64,000 nt of DNA from Monoplex corrugatus. Taxonomy: Eukaryota; Mollusca; Gastropoda; Littorinimorpha; Ranellidae. The stretch covers positions 462,501-526,500 of the forward strand of contig CM060306.1 in the NCBI GenBank assembly GCA_030674185.1. Direction: 5' to 3'. The notes beneath the pieces were generated by a model, which was given only the letters and a program-made list of their open reading frames with translations, had not been told where the DNA came from and did no database searches. How positions within the stretch are numbered: position 1 is the stretch's first letter; the number at the start of each line of letters is the position of its first letter. The position numbers were made by a program, and so were the translations under genes. This document shows, piece after piece, positions 23,536-35,500 of the stretch.

Positions 23536-26500
23536 CCAGTTGTGGGTCTGCTTACTTATCTTGAAAGTTTACTCTGTATTTCAGATTCTTCTTCAGTTTC
23601 TGCACTTCAACAACAATGCAGCCATGCCAGTGCCAGGTGATCCAGCGTACGACCGGCTCTACAAGATCCGTCCTATTCTGGATCATCTGCATGAGAGGTT
23701 CCAGGAGGTGTATGAGCCCCGGCAAGCGGTATGTGTTGATGAAAGTCTACTTCTTTGGAAGGGTAGACTGATATTTCGTCAATACATACCGTTGAAACGT
23801 GCCCGGTTTGGCATCAAAATATACCTGTGCTGTGAGTCTGACGGCGGTGTCAAGGGAAGTGGTGGCTACTGCTACCGCTTCAAGGTGTATGCTGGAAAGG
23901 AGGACCCCGTCAATGAGGTGCAGCCTGTCCTAGAGTCCGTAAATGCAGACAACCCAACTCTCTCGGCCAGCGAGAAGATGGTGCTGTACTTGGTAGCCCC
24001 TCTCCTGGAAAAGGGCTACCATGTCTACACGGACAACTGGTACAGTAGTCTGCGGCTGTACCTCTACCTCCTGGAAAGGAACACCTTGGCCTGCGGCACC
24101 GTCCGGGAGAACCGGGGTATTCCAGAGGAGCTACGTGGAGTGAAGCTGGACCCCGGATCATCAGCTGCTCTTTGTGGTGACAACAAGATCGTCGCCACAA
24201 AGTACCACAGCACAAAAGTGGTGCACCTGCTGTCCTCTGTGCATGGCCACACTGAGGCACCCATTCCACACCGGGGACGACGGGGTGTCAACATGCGTCC
24301 GTCTGTTTCATCGAATTACAACAGGAATATGGGTGGAGTTGACAAACAAGATCAGCTGCTTCACCCATATGACTGCTCACGTAAGTCGATGAAATGGACA
24401 AAAAAACTGTTTTTCCATTTTCTGCAGGTTGCAGCCTGCAATGCATTCATCTTGCAAAAGTCAAGAGGTGATGACTCCTGTAACACTTTCCTAAGTTTTT
24501 TGGAGAGTGTCATCACCTCTTGGATTTGGCCAGATCAGGTGCCAGCTGTGGAAGAGGGAAAAACAGATGACGAGGTGAGGGTGGGTGCACACCACTTTTT
24601 ATTTCCACTGCCACCGACACCAAACAAGTCTAACCCCACCAAGCCGTGTCGGGTCTGCACGAAGAAAATAAAAGTGCGGAAGGAATCCCGCTACTACTGC
24701 CCCTCCTGCCCATCCAAGCCTGGATTGTGCTTAGGCCAATGTTTCAAGGACTACCACACCAAGTTTGTGTATTGGCAGTAGGGTGTTCTGTGTTAGTTTT
24801 TTTTTTCCCCTCAGTTATATATATTTCATTTTCTTCTGCTTTTTTGTGCTTTTGTTTTTGTGTTCTTAGTTTTCCATTCTACAGTGCATTTTTTTTTCCT
24901 CACCTGTGTGTGTGTTCACCGTTTTGTGAACGCTGTGACAAGACTGAGTGCCATCAGTGAAAGAAGACCAAGTGGAGTATAGAATGAATCCCCTTGTGTG
25001 TTTCTTTGAACCACAATTTGGACAGACAAAAAAATGAACACCATCCCCAAAGTTATGAAGTAACGAATGTAGACAACCTGAGGATTATGTCCAAGCGCAA
25101 GTGCTGGATTCCTATAGAACAGTATGGCAGTAATGTGAGTACAATATGTTCAGAAACACTAACACAGTCCCACAGTGTTTTATGTGATAACAAATGGATA
25201 CCAAGTGTGTGTGTATGTGGGGGGAGGGTCTTTCTTTTTGAACAGACAATTGTTTATTTTTTTCTTCAGACTTTTTTTTCCCATAGTTGTCATTTTGAAC
25301 ATTTACCAATATGTATAATATTATACTATAACAATTTGGACCATACTGTGTACTTACAGTGATGTTGAGTAAACACTAACAGAAGTTTTTGTCAGTGTTT
25401 TACAGGTTTTATGTGTTGTAACATGTGTATGTTTTTAGAAACTTTTATTTTCTGTAAAACCACCATCCGTTATATCCCTGGCCATCTTCCCAATGGCTAA
25501 CAAAATTACACTATTGTTATATAGCATTATAACTTGGGGTAAAATGAAAGAGAAGCCATAAAATCTAAGTCATATGTCAACAAATGAATAAGCAGTGATT
25601 GCGGTACTGAACCTACCCCAAATAGTAAAATTATGCCCCTTTCCAGTAGAATTGGGGTACCCCCAGTAACATACAGATTGTTACACAGAGGGACATTTAT
25701 TGACATCAGTTTGAATCCCAGGTGTTTGTAATATTGCTGAGCAAACACCAAAAGGTATTTTGCTTTGTTCAGTGGGCTTTTATGTGCTGAATTGTTCTAA
25801 AACTCTCAAATTGAAAACAAAACAAAAACTGATTTATCACATGTTATTAGTGTGAACCATCATCATTACCAACAAAATCAAATTAGAATGATGTGAAATT
25901 GTAAACAAGGGTATAAGGAAGAAGTCCACAAAAAATCTAACAAATAACTCAATAAGTGGATGAGTAATGTACATGTTAGTGAACATACTGCAAAAAGCAT
26001 GATTATGCCCCTTTTTTCCTAAAAAATAGTACTCCCAATTATGAGCAGATTATGATCAAGAGCAACATTCCTTGGGATTTATATGACTGTCATGTGTTAG
26101 TGCTGATGTTGAATAAATAGTAAAACCACTTTTCCAATGTTCTGACTCATTTTGTGTGGCACAGTGTATTTGTGTATACTCGAAAGCTGTTATTTTTTGG
26201 TAATTTTTTGTAGTTATGTCAGTTTCTGCTATACTAATTATCAACATAATCAAGTTATTTTGACAGGACATTGTAGACCAATGCATAACAAAAAAACATG
26301 CAAAAAATCTGAGAGATCTGTCAAGAAATAAATAAGCAGTAACCATTTTATTGAACCTACCCTAAAAAGCTAAATTTTACCCTGGCAAGCAGTTATTCGA
26401 AAGTGCTATTATACTGAGCAGTTAAGGGGTTAAGTTCGTCTTTTCCATAAATATTGACTATCAGCAATGAATTTCCTTTAAAAGTTATTTTAAAAAGTCT

Positions 26501-29500
26501 TAGAATCTGAATCTTTTTTTTATGAATGTTTACAGATCAAATATGATTATATAGATCTATATAAGATCAGTGATGAATAATTTCTTTAAAAAGTTACATA
26601 AAGTCAGAATCTGACTTTTTTTTTTTTAAATGAATGATTGTTTACAAAGTAAACATGATTTCATATATAAAACCTACTAATTCTGTAGATCAAGAGTGCA
26701 ACTGTTGTTGGATATAGTGTGTGTATTACATGCGTGTGCGTGCGTGCGTGTGCGCCTGCACATGCAAACAGTGCTATACTAGACATGCACTTCAGTATTA
26801 GGTACTGTGTATGTGTATGTGCTATGTTTGTTGGTATTTTAATGAATTGTGCCACTCTGACATAGACTGTCTGTGACTTGAACATATTTGAGAGGCACGT
26901 GTGTGTTTGTGGGTGTTGGTGTTTGTGTGTGCATCAGACTGAAGTATAAATCAGAGTAGTGTTTTGTCTCGTTTATTGCAGAAAATGATCAGTTCCTCAA
27001 ACTGAAGTCAGTTTTTTCTGGCAAGAGGAAAAAGCTGTCGTCTGAATCTCCCACAGGTGACACTGGACAACACTTTGCTTCTGCAGGTTTGTAAACTAAA
27101 TAAATGTAGTATGATGTTTCCAGAAGGGCAGAGGGTGAGGCAGGGTATTAAATAAAATGAGGAAGTGGGGAAATATAGTGTGTATTGCAAAAAGTAAAAT
27201 TATGACAAGTACACATACATGAATTTGCAAACATCTCCATTTTTTTTTTTATCATTCAAAATGGGACAATGTATCATCATTCAAAATGGGACAATGTATC
27301 ATCATTCAAAATGGGACAGTGTATCATCATTCAAAATGGGACAGTGTATCATCATTCAAAATGGGACAGTGTATCATCATTCAAAATGGGACAGTGTATC
27401 ATCATTCAAAATGGGACAGTGTATCATATCAAGAAGACTGAGCAGAAGTATGTGCATAAAGACGTTTTACCGTCAGGAAAGAGATCTTGGCTGTTTATGG
27501 GTTGATTTTCATCAAATTTTTATCTGTAGTATCAATAGATTAAAACCATTCAGCTATCTCATCTCCACTTTCTGTCCTTCTATTACATTTACTGAAACAA
27601 TTATTTATTTAACCCATATTACCGCGGAGCGCCCGCCAGCGCCCACTGAAAATCGTTATTGCGTTACCACGGAGCGCCCATCAGAGCCCGCTGTACACGT
27701 GGTCACTATGGACGCGGCCATCATTGTTTACATAAACGAGAATCCCGCGAGAGTGAGAGCCTCGTTTTGGCAACTTCCTGTCCTGTCTTCTGCACTTTAC
27801 AGTGTCAAAATCGATCAAGTTTTCTCGCTACGAATTTTCAAAGTTTGCAAAATGAGTCTTATGACCGATGAGGAGTTATGGCGTCTCCTGAATGATGACT
27901 CGAGCGATGATAGAGAAGAATTCGAAGGATTCACGGCAGAGGATCTTGTAAAAGTTGATCCAGTTGATGCAGAGTGACCTGGATATCGACCTGGAAGCTG
28001 TTGCCGATTTCGACGATAGTGAAAGCGAGGGTGACGGTGAAGATGGGTCGAGTGTTGATCGATTGCCTGACCTCCAAAACCGAAAGTGGTAGGATGTATT
28101 ACACTCGGTTTCAGAGAAGGAATTCTCTGAAAATGTTGGCATTTTGCATGATCTGCCAGTTGGTGCAAGCCCCCTGGACTATTTTACTTTTTTTTTTTAC
28201 GGAGGAAATGATACAGGAGTTTGCCGATCAGACCAATTTGTACGCTTCTCAGTTACAACAGGAGAAGGCTGATTCAAAATGGCAACCGGTGACAATGAAT
28301 GACATCAAACTGTACCTTGCCATCAACATCATGATGGGAATACATATACTGCCACGCCAGGAAAACTACTGGTCAAGTGATGACAAACTGAATGTGCCCT
28401 GCATTTCAAGCCTGATGTGAAGAAACAGGTTTGAGAAAATTGGCCAGTATTTCCATGTGAATGACAGAGGCCACCCCCAGTATGACCCTCTCTTCAAAGT
28501 CCGCCCAGTTCTTGATGCCTTCAAGGCTAAGTGTGGAGAGCTTTACAAGCCTGGGCCAGCTCTGAGCATTGATGAGACCATGGTGAAGTTCAATGGGCGG
28601 CTTCACTTCAAACAGTTTGTCAAGTCCAAGCCCACACCATGGGGAATCAAGATATGGTGCTGTGCAGACCCAACCTCCTGCTACCTGTTGGACTTTGACG
28701 TCTACACTGGGAAAGCGCAGCAACCACTGAAGGGTTAGTGCTTTTTTTTTCAATTTTGTTTTGGGTTTTGTTGTATTGTTTTCTATCTGAATAGCACTTT
28801 ATGACAGAAAAGCAGGTAATTTTTTCTTCCATTTTTGTGAAATGGGAATGGGGGAGGGTTGAGTAGAGCGTGGGTATACTAGAGACATTTTTTTTTTGTT
28901 TCAAATGGGATGGACTGGATAATTTTTTCCCCTGTATTTTCATATACCAACTCCCTTCTTGGTACATGCCTGACACTTGCTAAAGCATGATTACCCAGAT
29001 CAAATCTGTACTTTATTTTTTTGCATATGTACGTGTACAGATGTTGACATACTAGACAGATTCTCTCTTTTCTCTTTCTCTCTAAAACCAAATATTCACA
29101 TACTGACACACTTTTTTTCCCCTTTATCTCTTCCAATTAAACCACACACTGACATATCATTTGAATCAGTATACATTTTATTGCAGGTGGTCTTGGACAT
29201 CATGTGGTGATGACTGTGGGCAAGAACTACCTGGGGAAGGGGCACCACTTCTTCCATGATAATTTTTTCACGTCCGTCGCCCTGGCTGACGAGCTTCTGG
29301 CCCAGAAGATGCATTCATGTGGCACCGTCCGCATGAACAGGAAAGGCTGGCCAGACGACTTAAAGGTCAGCAAGTCGGGGAAGGGGAAGAACGGCCAGAA
29401 GATGAAGAGAGGGGAGGTCAAGTTCTGGCAGCAGGGGTCGACAGTGGCTACCCTCTGGCAGGATATGCGCACCATCGCTACCCTGTCCACCAATGTGGAT

Positions 29501-32500
29501 CCAGTGCTGGGAAAAGCTCCTCGTCAAACTGGCAGAGGTGAGTAAATATTTCTGTCTTTTCTTATCATTATTTTCATTGCAGTGTTTATCTGAATGGAAA
29601 AGACATCTGTAGACAAGTGTGCCTGCATCCCATTGATGGCATTACAGGTAAATTTGTTTCTTTCCTTGTCTTTTGTCATTCTTTTCTATTTCCAAGGTTT
29701 TTTTGGTTTTGAAATATTAAGAACTTTATGTAAATGTTTTCATAATCCAAAACAAAAGGACTCAAAATCAGACCCTTTTGATTGCAGACGTGAAGATGTG
29801 CCGGTCCCACTGCCAGTCATCACTACAACCAGAATATGGGTGGGGTCGATCTCATACCAGCATCGGGCTCTACCTGTGGTCGATCTTCATGACCAGCATC
29901 GGGCTACTACCGTGGGTCGATCTCCATGACCAGCATCGGGCCTACTACCCTGTGGGTCGATCTTCATGACCAGCATCGGGCCTACTACCCTGTGGTCGAT
30001 CTCCATGACCAGCATCGGGCCTACTACCCTGTGGGTCGATCTTCATGACAGCATCGGCCTACTACCTGTGGGTCGATCTTCATGACCAGCATCGGCCTAC
30101 TACCCTGTGGGTCGATCTTCATGCCAGCATCGGGCCTAACCTGTGGGTCGATCTTCATGACGCATCGGCTACTACCTGTGGGTCGATCTTCATGACCGCT
30201 CGGGCCTACTACCTGTGGGTCGTCTCCATGACCGCATCGGCCTCTACCTGTGGGTCGATCTTGCAGAAGTGGTGAGATACTTGTTCTGGTTTTGTCCAGA
30301 GCAGCCTAATCAATAGCTTCATCATTTTCTGCAAAACCAACTCCCCCAGACCCAAGTCCAAGCGGCTCCAGGACCCGCTCTATTTCCGGATTGCCGTCTT
30401 TGAAGGGCTGGTGTATGGCAGTGTCATCACCAAACGGCAAGTGACCATGCAGCCTAGTGTGCAAGGGCGTGCTGTCACTGATCCAGCTGAACACCCGCTG
30501 GTTCGCCTGCCAGGACGGAAGAAGAGCTGTGTCCAGTGCCTGAAGATGGGGCGTCAGCAGCCAAGCGGCCACAGCAAGGAGACGGTCATGGGCTGCGTTA
30601 TCTGCAAGGCTCATCTGTGCAAAGGGCATTGCTTTGCACAGTTTCATGCTCAGCTTCTGCAGTTGACTTTGTTCTGGGTCCTCTGGGTCATTTGCAAGCC
30701 ATTAGAAGCATTTCTGGACTGCATCTTTGACTTTGAACTATCACACCTGTAAATGTTTGTTAACGTTCACCATCAAATCTGACTTTATAATTTTTTTTTT
30801 GAGTAAAAACAGAACGAACCTGAAAAAAAAACTCTTTCTGTGAGTACTTCATTGTATACACAATGCCAAAAAAGATTCCTTGAAACAAAAAAAGGTAATA
30901 TTTTTAATTGATTTCTTTAGTTAGTAACTATCGAAAATTGCAAGAGTTATTTCCCTTGACATGGGATTTCATAGTATGGTTCACGTTGGGTGACGTGGGG
31001 GTATAAGGGTTAAGCACTGATTGCATATGATGGGTATGATAATCAAGTAGGCTACCAGGTAGTCAGAGCATCAAAACTTTACGGGAGTATCTACGGTTTG
31101 GATCCTATCTGGGTCTGATGGGTAAATACTGAAAGGTGGGAGATATTTCCCATCTCCAAGGTGAACTTAACTGAGAGACCTGTTAGTGCCTGACCACCTT
31201 TCTGTGTAGGCGTGCCGGAGATCAAATCATGTAGAAGATATATAGGCCCTACATATTACTGATCCAAAAATCCAAAAACGGATATGACTTCCTACTTGGC
31301 TGTTACGAGACATTAATGAAAACACATGTGGGACTTGCAGCTCATGAACACAAAAGACCGTCAGTCTTGTATTCAGTCATTTCTTTTCCAATACTTGTGA
31401 AGACACATATCCAGTACAAATCTGATCTCTCTCCATCTATACACATACAACAAAAGTCACTGAGACTGTCTTCCTCTATGTCACCAGGTGATGCTGTTGA
31501 CGGAGCAGGGCAACAAGCCATTTGATGAGGCAGCACAGTTCCTCCAGCAACTGTTTCCATCTGCTGAAATTTCCAGACTACGCTATCTATATCAAAACTG
31601 AGACAGAGTTGAAGACTACACACCCACCTCAGAGGACAGCTTTACTTTTTCAGACTGTGGAGATAACTCTGAGTGTTGGCCCTTTCCTTGAAGAGACTGG
31701 ATTTTCACGTTCACAGCTTCTTTCAGGAAATCCGGTGTTGTCTTTTGTGCCTCAGTCTTTTGGTCTTCTCAAGGGCATAAATTCTCTACGAAAGAGGGAA
31801 GATAAGCCTTTTTAGGTGAGAAGAACATGACGTAGTGCACAGAAAGTACATCATTTCGTCAGACATAGAGTTGGTCCCTTCATCAACCAGCAGAGGAACC
31901 TGGAGTTTGGCCAACTTGGATGAAATTAAATCCAAATTCAGGCTTTACATGACCCTGTTTTGTTAAATAAGAAAGCAAACTAGTACCACATGTATTAGTA
32001 TTACTCTAGTCTAGTAATAGTACAACTCTATGCCTGTTGCGTCAACACAAATCGTACAGTCCTTTTTCCAACATTGGTCCCTTTGGAACCCTGACATTTT
32101 GTTTATGAAATAAGATTGTCTTTGCACATTTACTCTAAAGTATACTTGTCTTTCTACTTTCACCCTTAAGTATACCTGTTGGTTTTCACCCATAAGTATA
32201 CCCGTTATTTTCACCCTTAAGTACACAACTAAGTTTCTACTTTTACCTGAAGTAAGGTATGCTTACCAACTTCTCTCTACTTTCCCAATAAAGTCAAGAA
32301 ACAAGCTTACTGTCGATGTCCTCAGCCAGGGGTTTGATGACCAGAAGACTGGAACCAATGATGATCTTCCTGTAGCCCAGCAAGAAACCACGCAGACTGG
32401 TCCTACTGCAGCAGTCTATTGTCAGGTTTCTGAAAACCATCGCGCGTCCATCAGACACCTGCATCACTCACCTCTATCACCTCTCTATCATCAGGTTTCT

Positions 32501-35500
32501 GAAAACCATCACACAGCCACCCCACTGAACACCTCTGGACCTTCCCAAACCCTCCTCAGGAGGCGCAAAAACGGATGACAGTAATCATCTTGAAAAAGAT
32601 TCCATGTTTATTCTGAGGCTGGCATTACTGTTAACAGGATGGAAAAATTCACAACCCCATGGTACCTTTTCAGTCTACTACAGCTTGCAATTTCATTACT
32701 GTTCACAACTGGCCACAACTACTGAAAAATGGAATCATACAAGCAGATTACATGTGCATGTTTCAGACCCATCCATCTCTCAAAATCAGCATGTCTATCT
32801 TGGTCATCATATTTTATATCTGACCAAATTCCATCCATAAACAGTTAAAACATTGTGAAAAGAAAAAAGTAAATGTCTATGAAAACAGCATACATTACCA
32901 TCATGAAGTTCTTTCTTGTGTACTGCAATAAAACATTACACACCATGGTCCAATGTCTATCTGTCAAAACATTCCACAAGGCAACTGGTCCTATTCCTAG
33001 GTTCCCCCTATCCCCACCCCCACCCGACATGTTTGAACATAAGATACGACTGACTGGCCTGTCCAGCCACTTACCCATTAAATTCTCCGACCAACTCTTC
33101 TTCCTCTTCCTCCTTTTTATCCTCTTCCTCATCGTTTTCTTCAGTTTTCTCAGCGGTACTACTTTCCGCTTTGGTCTCATCTTTTTCGGTGGCTTCTTTA
33201 GCCTTCTTAGCTTCTTCCTCAGACTGGTCAGACTCTCGTTTGACAAGATAGGCTCGAGCAAAGAGAACCTTCAAAAAGTCCTTCGATGTGTCAAGCGGCA
33301 CATCACTGACCTTGGCAATGCGTGAAGTGGCCTCCCCTGCAACATGCACAGACTTGTCAGAAGGTCGCACGCACAAAGAGCACGTACGACCTGGCGCTGA
33401 CCTCCGCCCTCAGAGGACAGGGGGCACAACGCAGGTTTCAGGTAGCCAACACGGCCAACCCCCTCGCCCCCACCCGCTGGCAGATGGGGGGAGACAAAGG
33501 GTGGCCAAGCCGCTACCCCGTGGTCTGTTGACGTCACTCGAGGGGCCCCTCTCGCCGTCAAGAGCGCAGCGCTCTGACCCATTCCACACTGCTGCCTGCC
33601 CTGTTGGCCGCTTTACTGTCAACACAAAATGCTTCAAGATCATTAACACCCAGATGGGCATTGCAGTAGGCAAGTCAACATACCATCCAAAACTGTACAG
33701 AAAACAGGCAACCAGCAGTACCTAGAGCAACAAACCAAACAGTACTTTCTGTCCAATAGTTGCCACAGCTATAAATCTTTGTTAAAGTCAAGAATAAACA
33801 AATTTTTTTTTTACTAATCTGATAAAAACCAGAAAAGCAAGTACCTGAACAATTGCTCTGAACTGTTCAATGAAAACACAAGGCCATATCAACCTTCACT
33901 TGAAGGTTTTTAACAGCTTCAGTCCATTAAATATACACACACAAAAATCGGAAAACAAATTGTTAGTATAAATTTTCTCCACAATATGTGCTGTCAAATG
34001 CAGAATAGTGCTTTACTAATGACTTTTCCCTACAGTAGTATACAAAAAAACCCAATAACCAAAAAGACACTGTGTCATATACCTTTGTTCTTCTTCTGTT
34101 TGTCCCATCTCATCTTGGCCGATTCAATCAGGTCCAGTCTCATGTACGCTGGAACAGACCCACTCAAACCGTTATAAGACAAGAACTCACGAGGTAAGTA
34201 TGCTGTCAATGATGGCACGACCCATTCAAGACAGAGGCGCACAACATTTTAATACAAGTACTGTTTTATCTCTGCACTATTTCTGGGCACACAATTAACA
34301 CAAGTACTGTTTTATCTCAGCACTATATCAGGACATACAATTAACACAAGTACTGTTTTATCTCAGCACTATATCAGGACATACAACCAATACAAGTACT
34401 GTTTTATCTCAGCACTATATCAGGACATACAATTAACACAAGTACTGTTTTATCTCAGCACTATATCAGGACATATAACTAATACAAGTACTGTTTTATC
34501 TCAGCACTATATCAGGACATACAACTAATACATGTACTGTTTTATCTCAGCACTATATCAGGACATACAACTAATACAAGTACTGTTTTATCTCAGCACT
34601 ATATCAGGACATACAACTAATACAAGTACTGTTTTATCTCAGCACTATATCAGGACATACAACCAATACAAGTACTGTTTTATCTCAGCACTATATCAGG
34701 ACATACAATTAACACAAGTACTGTTTTATCTCAGCACTATATCAGGACATACAACTAATACAAGTACTGTTTTATCTCAGCACTATATCAGGACATACAA
34801 CTAATACAAGTACTGTTTTATCTCAGCACTATATCAGGACATACAACTAATACAAGTACTGTTTTATCTCAGCACTATATCAGGACATACAACTAATACA
34901 AGTACTGTTTTATCTCAGCACTATATCAGGACATACAACCAATACAAGTACTGTTTTATCTCAGCACTATATCAGGACATACAACTAATACAAGTACTGT
35001 TTTATCTCAGCACTATATCAGGACATACAACTAATACAAGTACTGTTTTATCTCAGCACTATATCAGGACATACAACCAATACAAGTACTGTTTTATCTC
35101 AGCACTATATCAGGACATACAATTAACACAAGTACTGTTTTATCTCAGCACTTTATCAGGACATACAACTAATACAAGTACTGTTTTATCTCAGCACTAT
35201 ATCAGGACATACAACTAATACAAGTACTGTTTTATCTCAGCACTATATCAGGACATACAACTAATACAATACTGTTTTATCTCAGCACTATATCAGGACA
35301 TACAACTAATACAAGTACTGTTTTATCTCAGCACTATATCAGGACATACAACTAATACAAGTACTGTTTTATCTCAGCACTATATCAGGACATACAACTA
35401 ATACAAGTACTGTTTTATCTCAGCACTATATCAGGACATACAACCAATACAAGTACTGTTTTATCTCAGCACTATATCAGGACATACAACTAATACAAGT

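Larger units (their letters stand above)
21623..26433 (+). mobile_element. Apparently intact piggyBac element
   Basis: Ends at TTAA 21623-21626 and 26430-26433. Inward the ends read TTAACCTCTTCTCTGCT and TTAACCCCTTAACTGCT, matching at 14 of 17 positions. Subterminal palindromes 'tacgagtaacgctcgtagta' and 'tacgagtgccactcgtagta' follow on the left. One transposase gene (21875-24781) fills the left part; 1.65 kb of AT-rich sequence without genes follows up to the right end. It lies in intron 6 of the RGG gene, opposite in orientation. Confidence 0.9.
27609..31013 (+). mobile_element. Decayed piggyBac element with introns
   Basis: TTAA at 27609-27612 and 31010-31013; inward ends TTAACCCATATTACC and TTAACCCTTATACCC agree at most positions. 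It carries a multi-exon transposase pseudogene and a 40-bp minisatellite. The right-end 150 bp is repeated, in reverse, at 50163-50310, which fixes this as a family with more than one copy here. Confidence 0.85.

Noticed and set aside
22711..23640. Cys-Val / Thr-His ORFs in the GT-rich region
   Set aside because: Microsatellite translations inside the transposase intron; the real exon 2 starts at 23585.
23910..24294. Minus-strand ORFs of 119 and 76 aa
   Set aside because: Shadows of the piggyBac transposase exon, whose plus-strand frame matches the family.
31491..31815. mTERF-family gene
   Set aside because: Only a faint pattern ([19 protein letters not shown]) in one short frame; not enough to name it.
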